A stretch of DNA of 64,000 bases from Pseudomonadota bacterium (GCA_021801025.1 JAJYYK010000010.1:1-64000), one strand, 5' to 3'; shown: positions 27,995 through 37,826, counted from the stretch's first letter. Program-made: numbers and translations. The notes: a model not told the origin generated them from the sequence alone.

Positions 27995-29069
27995 TGCCAT
28001 CCCCTGCCACGATCTTGTCACCTGATTGCAACGAGGCATCTGGCTTGTCCACCACCTGTTCACCCGCTGACAGGCCCGCCTGAATTTCCGTCTGGCCTGA
28101 TACCGTGTCACCGGCACGCACCATGCGATAATGAGCGACATGGTTTTGATCCACCACGAAAACGCCACTAATTCCCGCGCGCTCAATCACCGCGCTGGCT
28201 GGAATACGCAAACCCTGACGCTTCCCTGTTGAGAAATCCACTTGGACAAACATACCACTTTGCAACGCAACACCAGGAGGCAGACTAATCTTGACCAAAT
28301 GAGAGTGCGTCACAGGATCTGCGGCTGAAACCAAATGCGTAATGGTGCCGGTCAATGTCATCTGATTGACGTGCAGGGTAACTGCTTCGTGCAGGCTTAA
28401 TTGGCCAAAAATCGTTTCCGATGTCTGCGTCTCGACATCCAGTTGGGCGGGATTCACCAAAGTTAACAGTGGCTGACCTGGGGCAGCCAAGGCACCCACA
28501 CTGGTTAAACGCTGGGTAATGGTACCGGGAAATGGTGCGCGAATTTCAGCATAACGCATTTGCGCATTGGCACTGGCGTGACCGGCACGGGCTGCGTTGG
28601 CCTGCTGTTGAGCAACGGAATACTGAAGGCGGATTTTGTCCCACTGCGCTTTGGGGATCGCTTCTTCGCGATAAAGATCGCCAAAGCGGTCATAATCGGA
28701 TTTTGCATCGGCCAACGCCGCCTCAGCTTGGGCCAAGTTAGCACCAGACATGCTGACTTGACCCTGAATGTCGCTTGGGTCCACCGTGATAAGCAAATCC
28801 CCCTGCTTCACTTGCTGCCCTGTCTCCACGTTAATGTGCCGGACATAAGCCATGATGCGTGAGGCAATTTGAATCTGCTGTTGCGCCACCACACTACCTG
28901 GATAACCTGCAACAACGGGGAACTCACTGGCTTGCGTGGTGAACAGGGTGGCCTTCACCGAATTCACCGGTGACACAATGGTGGCAGAATCACCAGTCTG
29001 ATGGTCACCACAACCGCCTAACAGCAAGGTTAAAAATAAAACAGCAAAGCGAATGGGGAAATTGTTCAC
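27987..29069 (-). CDS. RND periplasmic adaptor lipoprotein
   Basis: A 360-aa membrane-fusion protein with lipobox LGGC (Cys at residue 20), so it is lipid-anchored. It has the lipoyl half-motifs (YPGSVVAQQQIQIASRIMAYV and RAPFPGTITQRLTSVGA), a short helical hairpin (about 110-170) and a C-terminal beta-barrel ending GDKIVAGDGNV. The start is a GTG at 29069 after AGGAG with six bases between. It sits between the TolC-like gene and the pump, with 24 bp and 8-bp overlap, so it is the adaptor of that system. Confidence 0.92.
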   Translation of the reverse strand: MNNFPIRFAVLFLTLLLGGCGDHQTGDSATIVSPVNSVKATLFTTQASEFPVVAGYPGSVVAQQQIQIASRIMAYVRHINVETGQQVKQGDLLITVDPSDIQGQVSMSGANLAQAEAALADAKSDYDRFGDLYREEAIPKAQWDKIRLQYSVAQQQANAARAGHASANAQMRYAEIRAPFPGTITQRLTSVGALAAPGQPLLTLVNPAQLDVETQTSETIFGQLSLHEAVTLHVNQMTLTGTITHLVSAADPVTHSHLVKISLPPGVALQSGMFVQVDFSTGKRQGLRIPASAVIERAGISGVFVVDQNHVAHYRMVRAGDTVSGQTEIQAGLSAGEQVVDKPDASLQSGDKIVAGDGNV

Positions 29070-29093
29070 AGCAAACTCCTGGTACTCATTAAA

Positions 29094-30482
29094 TTAAAGT
29101 GCATCGGGATCAAGTTGTCCCAAGGCAAGTTTCAAATTGGCTCGTTGTACAGCCACCGCATACCGCGCAGTCACCACATCGGCACGCGCTTTGTCCAGTT
29201 GCGCCTGAGCACCCAGTTGCTCAGTAATGGTCGTCAAACCGTTGGCATAGCGTTTATTGACCAGACGTACGGCTTCTTCAATTTGCGACAAAGCCGCTTC
29301 GCGTTCAGCTAATTGTTTTTCAGCTTCATCGGCTTTACGCACTGCCTCATCCACTTGATAGGCCAACCCGGCTTCGGCTTGGGTCAAACGCGCCTGCGTT
29401 TCATTTTTACTGGCTTGCGCCTGATCCACTTTGGCATGCGTGACACCGCCATCAAAAGCGACCCATGACACCGAACCGCCTATGGTGTAGGAACTGGCGC
29501 CCAACCCCATTTGGGCATCATTCCAGTCCTGACGCAACATCAAACCCACTTGGGGCATCCATGCGGCGCGAGCCATATCTACTTTGGCAGTTTCCGCTTG
29601 TGTCTGTTTACGCAAAGCCAGAATACCGGGGTTATTTTCAAGCGCTGTTTGGCGCAAGGTTTGTATTGGCGCAGCAATCGGCTTAATTTCAGCCCACTCG
29701 CCAACATCCAGCGGATGTTCAAATGGCACGCCCAACAAAACATGTAACTGTTCCAGTGCGCCGTCTAATGCATTTTGTGCCTGAAGATGTTGCACTTGTA
29801 CATCTTGCAACCGAACCTGCGCCAGCAATAAGTCACTTTTGACAACGGTGCCACTTTTAAGCATGTTGTTCATCATGGTCAGCAATGAGCGCGCTGCGGT
29901 TTCAGCCTGTTGGGTCACACCCACAAACGCACGGGCGGCATGAACACCTTCATAGGCCTGCAACACCTGAAAAATCACATGTTGGCGGGCGGACAGATCG
30001 CCCTGCTGCGCTGCTTCCACATAAGCGCGTGCTTGTTGAATACCACCTGTAATCAACCCGCCAGTGTAAATAGGTGCCTGAATTTCCAAACGGGTATCAA
30101 AATTATGCACAAATCCCGGGTAATTAAGATTACTGGGCGCAACACCCAAGCCCTGCCCAAATTGACCCGCACCAAAATCATTAAATGTCGCCTGGCGTTC
30201 GGACAACTTTAAGCCAAAGGCACTGAGTGCATCATTGGTACCTACCACGTCTTCCGACGCAGTGAGCTTGGGAATACGGTTACCTTGCGCTTGGCGCAAA
30301 CCGGCTTTGGCCTGATTGACACGTTCCTGGCTGCCGATCAGATCAGGATTTTGCTTCAGCGCCATATTGACGCACTCGGCAAAGCTCAAGGTTTCAGCTG
30401 CCGCATATCCAGACCATGCCGTACTCAACAACAGCATCAGCGCATGAAGTAACACAGGCTTGTATGAAAATAATTTAGTCAT
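29094..30482 (-). CDS. TolC-family outer-membrane channel
   Basis: A 462-aa outer-membrane efflux protein with a cleavable signal peptide (about 1-29, ending AAAE) rather than a lipobox. Two OEP repeats form the coiled-coil barrel: ETLSFAECVNMALKQNPDL opens the first, and NNPGILALRKQTQAETAKVDMARAAWMPQV the second. It is the first gene of the operon TolC - adaptor - pump - DUF2892 - rhodanese - glutaredoxin, all on the minus strand with short gaps. Confidence 0.93.
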   Translation of the reverse strand: MTKLFSYKPVLLHALMLLLSTAWSGYAAAETLSFAECVNMALKQNPDLIGSQERVNQAKAGLRQAQGNRIPKLTASEDVVGTNDALSAFGLKLSERQATFNDFGAGQFGQGLGVAPSNLNYPGFVHNFDTRLEIQAPIYTGGLITGGIQQARAYVEAAQQGDLSARQHVIFQVLQAYEGVHAARAFVGVTQQAETAARSLLTMMNNMLKSGTVVKSDLLLAQVRLQDVQVQHLQAQNALDGALEQLHVLLGVPFEHPLDVGEWAEIKPIAAPIQTLRQTALENNPGILALRKQTQAETAKVDMARAAWMPQVGLMLRQDWNDAQMGLGASSYTIGGSVSWVAFDGGVTHAKVDQAQASKNETQARLTQAEAGLAYQVDEAVRKADEAEKQLAEREAALSQIEEAVRLVNKRYANGLTTITEQLGAQAQLDKARADVVTARYAVAVQRANLKLALGQLDPDAL

Positions 30483-30825
30483 TATTTGTAAATACCTTTG
30501 TCAACTGCCATTTTTGGAATAATACGTCATTACTTGCGCGAGCATGAATCTGCCCATTTGATTTCATATCATACTCACTGACCCAGAAATGACGAAATAA
30601 CATCTTTATACGACCATGCGTCCATATTAAACTAATTGAGACCTTTACACGATGCTTACATCTGCGCATCAGGCAAAGGTCTCTCAATGTCGACTTGATC
30701 GATATATTAGAAAATAATTATATACTAATTTATATCAATTTCGCAAGACCAAGTTTAGATTCGACATCACAAGACATTACAGAATGCTGTAGAATAACAA
30801 CAATTATGATATGTTGGAGCGGTGC
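30483..30825. promoter_or_regulatory. Divergent promoter region with nested inverted repeat
   Basis: This 343-bp AT-rich spacer separates the divergent efflux operon and rhlE. A perfect 9-bp repeat GAGACCTTT/AAAGGTCTC lies at 30638-30646/30675-30683 and encloses a second one, GATGC/GCATC, at 30651-30655/30666-30670. The nested stems could be an operator or the leader structure of either transcript. No credible gene was found; a 70-codon minus-strand frame overlapping the tolC-like start has no ribosome site. Confidence 0.5.
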
Positions 30826-32169
30826 ATGGGGTTTTCTGAACTCGGTTTGGTGCCAGAAGTGTTGCAGGCATTGTCTGAGTGTGGTTATCGTGAACCGACG
30901 CCTGTACAGGCGCAGGTGATTCCTGTTGCGCTGACCGGCTGTGATGTGATGGCTGGTGCGCAAACAGGCACAGGCAAGACAGCCGGATTTACGCTGCCTT
31001 TGTTATGTCGTTTGGCGCCCTACGCCACGCATAGTCCATCTCCTGCACGACATCCCGTGCGAGCATTGATTCTTGTGCCAACTCGCGAACTGGCGATGCA
31101 GGTAGAAGAAAGCGTTCATAAATATGGCAAACACCTGCCCTTACGTATCGCTGTGGTATACGGTGGCATTCATATGGCGCCACAAATTCAGCGTTTGCGT
31201 GAAGGTGTAGATATTTTAGTCGCCACGCCAGGACGTTTGCTGGATCATGTGCAAAACAAAACACTCGATTTGTCGCAGGTGGGTATTTTTGTGCTGGACG
31301 AGGCCGACCGAATGCTGGACATGGGGTTTATGCCGGATCTGCGCCGGATCATTGAGTTGCTGCCAACAGAACGACAAAATATGATGTTTTCCGCCACCTT
31401 CTCTGGTGAAATCAAGAAACTGGCGGACGCCATCATGCGATCCCCACGCTTGATTGAGGTGGCTCAGCGCAACACCGCAGCCGAAACCGTACGCCAATGC
31501 GTTCATCCTGTAGAACGCGCACAAAAACATGTTTTGCTTACCCATTTAATCCGTTCACGCGAGCTGAAACAGGTATTGGTATTTTGTGGTACCAAACTGG
31601 GCGCTAACCGCTTAACGCAACATTTAACCCGTAGCGGAATTCCAGCGAACGCCATCCATGGCGACAAAACCCAACAGGCACGCGTGGACGCTTTGGAGCA
31701 ATTCAAACGCGGTGAAATTACCGTCCTGGTGGCGACAGATGTCGCAGCCCGTGGCATCGATATTGATCAACTTCCCACAGTCATCAATTTTGACTTACCC
31801 CGCGTTGCGGAGGACTATATCCACCGAATTGGACGCACGGGTCGTGCTGGTGCGCTGGGCGAGGCGTTGTCATTGGTGTGTGATGAGGAACTGGAATCAC
31901 TTGCCGCCATAGAAAAACTGCTCAACAAATCGATTCCCTCTGAGGTGGTCGAAGGCTTTTTGACTGTGCCTGTGGTACGGGGACCCGCACCACGAATCAA
32001 ACCTGCAAGCCATCATGAAGCATCGGTCAACACACATCAACCCGACGACCAGCCTTACATCAGTAGCTTACCAACGGGTCAAACAGTCAAATTGCGACCA
32101 AAACCCAATGAGCAAGTAGCTGCGCTGTTTTTACCGCCCGCAAAAAAAACAGACGTCACTTCCGGGTAG
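30826..32169 (+). CDS. rhlE: DEAD-box RNA helicase, RhlE-like
   Basis: ATP-dependent RNA helicase of 447 aa acting in ribosome assembly or RNA decay. Ordered motifs are FSELGL with the Q-motif (PTPVQAQVIP), AQTGTGKT (I), PTRELA (Ia), TPGRLLDH (Ib), LDEAD (II), SATFS (III), LVATDVAARGID (V) and HRIGRTGRAG (VI). The C-terminal 70 residues are a basic, Pro-rich tail. The ATG at 30826 follows GGAG with 7 bases and gives the family start GFSELGL; a start at 30811 is less likely. It stands alone and is convergent with the reductase gene. Confidence 0.93.
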   Translation: MGFSELGLVPEVLQALSECGYREPTPVQAQVIPVALTGCDVMAGAQTGTGKTAGFTLPLLCRLAPYATHSPSPARHPVRALILVPTRELAMQVEESVHKYGKHLPLRIAVVYGGIHMAPQIQRLREGVDILVATPGRLLDHVQNKTLDLSQVGIFVLDEADRMLDMGFMPDLRRIIELLPTERQNMMFSATFSGEIKKLADAIMRSPRLIEVAQRNTAAETVRQCVHPVERAQKHVLLTHLIRSRELKQVLVFCGTKLGANRLTQHLTRSGIPANAIHGDKTQQARVDALEQFKRGEITVLVATDVAARGIDIDQLPTVINFDLPRVAEDYIHRIGRTGRAGALGEALSLVCDEELESLAAIEKLLNKSIPSEVVEGFLTVPVVRGPAPRIKPASHHEASVNTHQPDDQPYISSLPTGQTVKLRPKPNEQVAALFLPPAKKTDVTSG

Positions 32170-32243
32170 ACTAAAGCACGACTTGTCTATATTGGTGAGA
32201 CGGCTTGCCGATAACTGTCATCTTTGCAAGACCGCACTCACAA

Positions 32244-32951
32244 TTACCACCACTTCTCATAAATGGTGTGCTGCGCGGGAACACCCAAGCGCAAGAGTAG
32301 TTCGCTCAATTCATCCACCATCGCCTGGGGGCCACACAGATAATACAAAGTGTGCTCATCAATCCCCGCTTGTTGCAACAGGTCTGCGTTGATACGCCCG
32401 TTTAATCCACTCCAGTCTGGATGAGTCTTTGTCAGGGTGACCAAGCTGTGCAAACGCGGGTGCTCACTGAGTCGCCCGATATCCGCGCGAAACAAAAACT
32501 CTTCTGGACGTGCGATGCTATAAATTAAAGTGGCATCTGCTTGCACGCCCTGCTCATCAATATAACGGAATATGCTCATCAGTGGCGTAATGCCGGTACC
32601 CGCACCGATCAACACCACTCGCTTACCCATTTCCGGACGATAAAAAAAATCACCCTGACCGTTGCTGATTTGCAAGTCATCTCCAGCCTGAGCCGCATCA
32701 TGCAACCAACGGGTAAGCGGGTGACGAGCGCTGGCTTTGATGGCCAGTTCGAAGGTTCCCATCTCTGCGGTGGATGACGCCACCGAGAAACTTGCAGTCT
32801 GAAATTCCCCATCAATTTCACGTCCGACGTGTATCCATTGTCCAGGTAAACGATGAAATTCAGGCTGCGTGCAATGGAGTAAAAACCCCTTGATGCCCGG
32901 CGCAAGGACGTTTACAGCAAGTAATGTAGCTCGAAATGGAGTAAGATTCAA
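32244..32951 (-). CDS. Ferredoxin/flavin-type NAD(P)H reductase
   Basis: A 235-aa FNR-superfamily oxidoreductase: FAD-binding barrel (about 1-100) and NAD(P)-binding domain (105-235) with GAGTGITPLMS and YYLCGPQAMVD; the C-terminus YEKWW would stack on the flavin. The usual RxYS flavin motif is replaced by TASFS, so FAD contact may differ. It lacks a 2Fe-2S domain. The start is a TTG at 32951 overlapping the end of the upstream phosphatase gene, so the two are co-translated. The electron partner is unknown. Confidence 0.85.
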   Translation of the reverse strand: MNLTPFRATLLAVNVLAPGIKGFLLHCTQPEFHRLPGQWIHVGREIDGEFQTASFSVASSTAEMGTFELAIKASARHPLTRWLHDAAQAGDDLQISNGQGDFFYRPEMGKRVVLIGAGTGITPLMSIFRYIDEQGVQADATLIYSIARPEEFLFRADIGRLSEHPRLHSLVTLTKTHPDWSGLNGRINADLLQQAGIDEHTLYYLCGPQAMVDELSELLLRLGVPAQHTIYEKWW

Positions 32952-33745
32952 AATGAACTTTCGGTGGATGACACTGCAGCAGAGGCGTGAAGCGCTCGCA
33001 CCGTGTCAAGTGTGACATAACCGGACCCATGCAGGTTACCGCCAAACACGTGAGCAGGGCTGTCCGGCTCCCCCAAATCACTGATCACCGCACAAGCACC
33101 ACTGAAATCATGGTCACAGGTATAATCATTGAGCGTGACCAAAGTAGGAATATGAGCACCCATGCTGGATCGTAACCCGTTAAAAGAGTCTTCAAAGGCC
33201 ATGCATGCGCTGGCAGGCAACTGTAGTTTTTCCAAAGCCCATTGATAGATATCCGGAGCTGGTTTTTTGGCAGGAACAATATCGCCGGCAGCAATCAATT
33301 CAAACCAGTCCATGGCCTCTGCTCCCAAACTGAATTGTAACAGTGCGGTGACATTTTCAGGCGTGGTGGTGGTCACAATAGCCAAACGCAAACCAGCTGC
33401 ACGCGCTTCTGTCAGCACTCGCCTCACACCGGGACGCACAGGAATTTTACCCTGTTCAAGCAGATCGGTATAATGGCGGGTCTTGCTGCGGTGCAAAGCA
33501 ATCACCAAGTCATCAAAATCCTTGGGCGGTTGATAGTCAGGCAGGTAATCACTGACATAATGACGGATACGCTCTTTGCCGCCCGTGACGGCAAGCAGCT
33601 TGCCATACAAAGCAACATCCCAGTCCCAGTCAAGATGATGCGCCTGAAACGCGGCATTAAAAGCGATGCGATGACCGTCACGCTCGGTATCGGCCAGTGT
33701 GCCATCGACATCAAAGAGTAATGCAGATAAAGGTGTCATATTCAT
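32948..33745 (-). CDS. cbbY: CbbY-type HAD hydrolase
   Basis: A 265-aa HAD phosphatase. The nucleophile motif is LFDVDGTLADTE (Asp pair), motif II IVTTTT, motif III lies in PAKKPAPDIY and motif IV in AFEDSFNGLRSS. The block VALYGKLLAVTGGKERIRHY is a hallmark of CbbY, which removes the inhibitor xylulose-1,5-bisphosphate in Calvin-cycle bacteria. No Rubisco genes are in view, so a sugar-phosphate clean-up role is the safer claim. First gene of a pair with the reductase; divergent from dksA. Length is slightly above that of typical CbbY, with an extended C-terminus. Confidence 0.88.
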   Translation of the reverse strand: MNMTPLSALLFDVDGTLADTERDGHRIAFNAAFQAHHLDWDWDVALYGKLLAVTGGKERIRHYVSDYLPDYQPPKDFDDLVIALHRSKTRHYTDLLEQGKIPVRPGVRRVLTEARAAGLRLAIVTTTTPENVTALLQFSLGAEAMDWFELIAAGDIVPAKKPAPDIYQWALEKLQLPASACMAFEDSFNGLRSSMGAHIPTLVTLNDYTCDHDFSGACAVISDLGEPDSPAHVFGGNLHGSGYVTLDTVRALHASAAVSSTESSF

Positions 33746-33838
33746 TTGTTTGTTGCTCTTCTCACATATTTCTGATATTAAGTCGAAAGAATTATTTTAC
33801 GCACCACTTACTTTCAATTTTAGAAACGACACATTATT

Positions 33839-34261
33839 ATGAAAGCATCAGAGTTCACTCAATTTACCCCCTATGTCCCCAGTGAAGGGGAGGAATACAT
33901 GAATCCAGCACAAGCTGATCATTTTCGCAAAATTCTTGAAGCATGGAAAGCTGAATTATCAGATGATATCGATGGCACCATACATGCCATGCAAGAAGAT
34001 GCCACTTTATTCGCCGACCCCAACGACCGTGCCAGCCAGGAATCAGACATGGCTCTGGAATTACGTAACCGGGACCGCGAAAGAAAATTAATTAAAAAAA
34101 TTGATGAAACCATTAATAAAATTGACCATGACGAATATGGTTATTGTGAAGCCTGCGGAATTGAAATTGGACTGAAACGTTTAGAGGCCAGGCCCACAGC
34201 AACCTTGTGCATCGACTGTAAAACCCTGGATGAATTTCGTGAAAAGCAAGTCGCACGCTAG
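33839..34261 (+). CDS. dksA: RNA polymerase-binding transcription factor DksA
   Basis: A 140-aa secondary-channel factor that works with ppGpp to reset rRNA and amino-acid promoters. It has the long coiled-coil (about 30-105) with the acidic tip [11 protein letters not shown] and the zinc finger C-x2-C-x17-C-x2-C (CEAC...CIDC) followed by a basic tail. The ATG at 33839 lacks a strong ribosome site; a second ATG at 33899 follows GGGGAGG and would shorten the protein by 20 residues. Monocistronic. Confidence 0.95.
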   Translation: MKASEFTQFTPYVPSEGEEYMNPAQADHFRKILEAWKAELSDDIDGTIHAMQEDATLFADPNDRASQESDMALELRNRDRERKLIKKIDETINKIDHDEYGYCEACGIEIGLKRLEARPTATLCIDCKTLDEFREKQVAR

Positions 34262-34529
34262 GCACCTGTCGGATTCGAAAATTCCAGGCGTGGTGTCTCA
34301 AGCAAGCGACCCGCGTAGCAGATGCTCAAAAAGTTCGCCTGAGCGAGGACGGATTTTGCAAATTTTCACTTTACGGCGAAATGTCTGCTTACGCCACCTG
34401 AGCGTTTTGCAGTTCAACAGTTGTTTTATTGACCAAAAAATAGTGAAATATGGATCGACGGGGCGGATTTATGATGAAATCCCTTTAAGTCCGACAGGCC
34501 CTTGGGCAAACAACACAGGAGCAACGTAA

Positions 34530-34961
34530 ATGAGTGAGTTTCAGGCCAAAATGGACGGGATGCTCTACAGCTTGCTATCGTGGGAACAATTAACTGCATT
34601 CTGGCAACGGTTGGACACTGAAGCCGGATGGTATGTGTACGCAGTTGGGCAAGAAACACCCCAACAGCCTTCTGACGCCAAACAGGTAACTGATTTCATT
34701 TCACGCATTGATACCTTGTTACACGCGGAACACCAGGAACGGTATTGCGGGATTGTGTATGCCGACGACGTCCAAACACCGAACTTTGTTGTCATCTATG
34801 ACCCCAGCAATTTGGGCGTCTCTTGTGGATCAAGCAAACATCGCGTCATGCCAGGTTGGGTGATGAGCCGGATGCGTCCAGATACGTTAAACACGCATGT
34901 AGTACCCAATAACCGTAAACGCTGGTGGAATGAGTTTTTAAACGCCAGTTCAAACGTTTAA
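34530..34961 (+). CDS. Conserved-looking 143-aa protein of unknown function
   Basis: I do not recognise the family. A good ribosome site (AGGAGC, 8 bases before ATG 34530) and normal composition support it. The protein is soluble, with no signal peptide, and contains Trp-rich stretches (FWQRLDTEAGWYVYAVG, RKRWWNEF) and a central strand YCGIVYADDVQTPNFVVIYDPSNLGVSCG, which suggests a compact alpha/beta fold. It is alone between dksA and the convergent pnp. Confidence 0.7.
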   Translation: MSEFQAKMDGMLYSLLSWEQLTAFWQRLDTEAGWYVYAVGQETPQQPSDAKQVTDFISRIDTLLHAEHQERYCGIVYADDVQTPNFVVIYDPSNLGVSCGSSKHRVMPGWVMSRMRPDTLNTHVVPNNRKRWWNEFLNASSNV

Positions 34962-34978
34962 ATCCGCAAAAAATCGGT

Positions 34979-35088
34979 AGCAATGAGGTCACAGGCCTTC
35001 AGGCCGGTGGATATTTAGTCAGGGCGGGGTTCGGCGCTCCTGCCGGCCTGAAGGCCGGGTTTTTAAACCAGCAAGGAAAAAGGATAAA
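34979..35088 (+). repeat. Dispersed intergenic repeat, copy 2
   Basis: This copy has both palindromic units: GGCCTTCAGGCC near the left end and GGCCTGAAGGCC near the right end, which are reverse complements of each other, so the whole element can fold on itself. The right end is AACCAGCAAGGAAAAAGGAT. It lies between convergent genes. It matches copy 3 (51167) almost base for base, except ACAGGCC for ACCGGCC and a few changes around the second palindrome. Confidence 0.93.
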
Positions 35089-35102
35089 ACGAAGACATAT
35101 GA

Positions 35103-35142
35103 GACGCCTCACTTTACCCAAGAATGGGTGAAGTGAGGCGTC
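35103..35142 (-). terminator. Hairpin terminator after pnp
   Basis: An 18-bp stem (GACGCCTCACTTTACCCA at 35103-35120 against its reverse complement at 35125-35142, one G-T pair) with a 4-base loop ends 5 bp after the pnp stop. On the minus strand the following bases are only moderately T-rich. It may act in both directions between convergent genes. Confidence 0.75.
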
Positions 35143-35147
35143 CGGCA

Positions 35148-37274
35148 TTATGCTTCCGTCGTAGCGTCGACAGCGTCTTCTTCTTTTTTTGGCGCATCAA
35201 GCAAAGCTTTCATGGACAAACGCAGGCGACCTTTTTCATCGGCCTCCAGGATTTTCACTTTGACTTGCTGACCTTCTTTGAGGTAATCCGTGACAGCATT
35301 CACCCGCTCATGGGCAATCTGCGAAATATGCAATAAGCCGTCTTTCCCGGGTAACACACTCACAATAGCACCAAAATCGAGCAATTTAATCACTGTGCCC
35401 TCATAGGTTTTACCCACTTCTACTTCCGCAGTAATGGCTTCAATCCGCTGTTTGGCCGCCTCACCTGATTCCACACTGGTACAAGCAATTTTGACTGTGC
35501 CATCTTCACCAATCTCAATTTGCGCACCGGTTTCTTCGGTGAGCGCACGAATCACAGCACCGCCTTTGCCAATCACGTCACGAATTTTTTCCGGATTAAT
35601 TTTCATCGTGATAATTCGCGGCGCATAAGCAGACATTTCCTGACGGGGCGCATCCACGGCCTGCTTCATCAAAGCAAGGATATGCATGCGTCCTGATTTG
35701 GCCTGCTCTAATGCAGCCTTCATGATTTCCTTGGTGATCCCGGTAATCTTGATGTCCATTTGCAGTGCAGTGATCCCTGCCTCTGTGCCAGCCACCTTGA
35801 AATCCATATCGCCCAAGTGATCTTCATCACCCAAAATGTCTGTCAAGACAGCAAAACGATTGCCATCTTTAATCAACCCCATGGCAATCCCTGCCACATG
35901 AGCTTTTAAGGGCACGCCAGCATCCATCAACGCCAAACAACCGCCGCACACCGACGCCATGGAAGAAGAACCATTAGATTCAGTAATTTCGGACACCACG
36001 CGCATGGTATATGCAAAGGATTCACGGTCAGGCAATACCGCTAACAAAGCGCGTTTGGCCAAACGACCATGCCCAATTTCACGGCGTTTTGGCGTACCAA
36101 CGCGGCCGGTTTCGCCTGTGGCATACGGAGGCATATTGTAATGCATCATGAAACGGTCGCTGTATTCACCTTGCAAGGCATCAATTTTCTGCTCATCGCG
36201 CCCAGTGCCCAGCGTGGCCACCACCAGTGCCTGAGTTTCGCCACGGGTAAACAGTGCCGAGCCATGGGTGCGCGGAAGCACACCGGAACGAATACTGATC
36301 GGACGAACTGTGCGGGTATCGCGACCATCAATACGCGGTTCACCACTCAGAATACGGTTACGTACAATGCCAGCTTCCAGATTATGGAACAGGTCATTGA
36401 TTTCATTAACTTCCAATGTGCCCATCGCTGGGGTTAGCAGCTCAGCCATCACGGCGCAACGTACCACATCAATTTGTTGCGCACGCGCTTGCTTTTGACG
36501 CAAATCATAGGCTTGACGCAGGTCATTTTCAGCCAATGCAGCAATTTTTGCGATCAGTTCCTGGTTGGCAACCGGGGCAACCCAACCCCAAGGCTCAGGA
36601 TTAACTTCATCTGCCAGCTCGTTGATGGCATTGATCGCCACCTGCATTTGCTGATGTCCGAACACCACAGCACCCAACATGATGTCCTCGGATAATTCGT
36701 TGGCTTCAGATTCCACCATCAATACCGCATCTTCTGTGCCTGCGACCACCAAATTCAAGGCGGAGTTAGCCAGGTCAGTCGCATTAGGGTTCAATACAAA
36801 TTCGTTGTTAATGAAGGCCACGCGCGCGGCACCCACCGGACCGGCGAACGGCAGGCCAGCCAAAGTCACCGCAGCAGACGCACCGATTAAGGCAGGGATG
36901 TCGGAATCCACTTCGGGATTGCTGGACAACACCGTAGCAATAATCTGCACCTCATTATAAAAAGAATCTGGAAACAGAGGGCGTAAAGGACGGTCAATCA
37001 GACGTGAGGTTAGCGTTTCTTTCTCGCTTGGTTTGCCTTCACGTTTAAAAAAACCACCTGGAATGCGACCGGCAGCATAAGTTTTTTCTTGATAGTCAAC
37101 AGTAAGCGGGAAAAAATCTTGTCCTGCTTTCACTGCTTTTTGAGCCACCACCGTAACGAGAACGATGGTGTCATCCATATTAACAAGCACCGCACCACTG
37201 GCTTGGCGAGCAATCTCACCCGTTTCAAGCGTGACTTGATGACGCCCAAATTGAAACGATTTAGTAATTTTCAT
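35148..37274 (-). CDS. pnp: Polynucleotide phosphorylase
   Basis: 3'-to-5' phosphorolytic exoribonuclease and degradosome partner, 708 aa. Two RNase PH domains (about 10-230 and 320-540, with the active [19 protein letters not shown] and [19 protein letters not shown] blocks), a KH domain ([28 protein letters not shown] in pieces) and a C-terminal S1 domain ([20 protein letters not shown]...LHISQI). AAAGGA lies before the ATG at 37274. The order rpsO-pnp is the standard operon, with a 83-bp spacer that carries a hairpin. Confidence 0.97.
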   Translation of the reverse strand: MKITKSFQFGRHQVTLETGEIARQASGAVLVNMDDTIVLVTVVAQKAVKAGQDFFPLTVDYQEKTYAAGRIPGGFFKREGKPSEKETLTSRLIDRPLRPLFPDSFYNEVQIIATVLSSNPEVDSDIPALIGASAAVTLAGLPFAGPVGAARVAFINNEFVLNPNATDLANSALNLVVAGTEDAVLMVESEANELSEDIMLGAVVFGHQQMQVAINAINELADEVNPEPWGWVAPVANQELIAKIAALAENDLRQAYDLRQKQARAQQIDVVRCAVMAELLTPAMGTLEVNEINDLFHNLEAGIVRNRILSGEPRIDGRDTRTVRPISIRSGVLPRTHGSALFTRGETQALVVATLGTGRDEQKIDALQGEYSDRFMMHYNMPPYATGETGRVGTPKRREIGHGRLAKRALLAVLPDRESFAYTMRVVSEITESNGSSSMASVCGGCLALMDAGVPLKAHVAGIAMGLIKDGNRFAVLTDILGDEDHLGDMDFKVAGTEAGITALQMDIKITGITKEIMKAALEQAKSGRMHILALMKQAVDAPRQEMSAYAPRIITMKINPEKIRDVIGKGGAVIRALTEETGAQIEIGEDGTVKIACTSVESGEAAKQRIEAITAEVEVGKTYEGTVIKLLDFGAIVSVLPGKDGLLHISQIAHERVNAVTDYLKEGQQVKVKILEADEKGRLRLSMKALLDAPKKEEDAVDATTEA

Positions 37275-37302
37275 GAATATCCTTTAATTTAGCGTGCAAA
37301 GC

Positions 37303-37324
37303 CGCCCTGCTTTCAGCACAGGGG
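37303..37324 (-). terminator. Hairpin between rpsO and pnp
   Basis: CCCTG at 37305-37309 pairs with CAGGG at 37318-37322, extended on both sides by G-C pairs. In other bacteria this spacer carries a partial terminator and an RNase III site controlling pnp. No long T-run follows, so read-through to pnp is expected. Confidence 0.5.
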
Positions 37325-37357
37325 GCAAAGACCAACCATACCTGCACAGGCAAAGTC

Positions 37358-37627
37358 TTATTTGCGCAGACCCAATTTACTGATGAGACTGCGGTAGCTC
37401 TCATCATTGGTGCGCTTGAGGTAATCAAGCAATTTACGACGACGACTGACCATTTTCAACAAGCCGCGACGCGAGTGGAAATCTTTGATATTGGCTTTGA
37501 AATGCTGTGTTAAACCATTGATACGCGCAGTAAGCAATGCCACTTGCACTTCTGATGAACCGGTGTCGCCCGCCGCATGCTGGTATTCGGTAACGATTTG
37601 TGCTTTTTGTTCAGTTGTAACAGCCAT
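37358..37627 (-). CDS. rpsO: 30S ribosomal protein S15
   Basis: 89-aa S15, full length for the family, binding 16S rRNA and aiding platform assembly. Signatures are [24 protein letters not shown] and [33 protein letters not shown] precedes the ATG at 37627. It is first in the rpsO-pnp operon. Confidence 0.98.
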   Translation of the reverse strand: MAVTTEQKAQIVTEYQHAAGDTGSSEVQVALLTARINGLTQHFKANIKDFHSRRGLLKMVSRRRKLLDYLKRTNDESYRSLISKLGLRK

Positions 37628-37826
37628 GGTATTCTCCTTAACATTGAGATAGAAATCGCGGAAAGTTTCGGCTGAAGAAATTTTCCGTTCTTGATATCAG
37701 GCTAGCGCGCTCACCAACCTGAGGGGTCGTATCATACATGCATTTCAATGTATATTCAATGTAATTTGTATTTTAACTTGAATCTGCCCAATGATAATGG
37801 CACTGAGTCAAAATTAAATTTTTCGT

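Noticed and set aside
30475-30687. 70-codon minus-strand frame in the tolC/rhlE spacer
   Set aside because: Overlaps the tolC-like start, crosses the nested inverted repeat and lacks a ribosome site.
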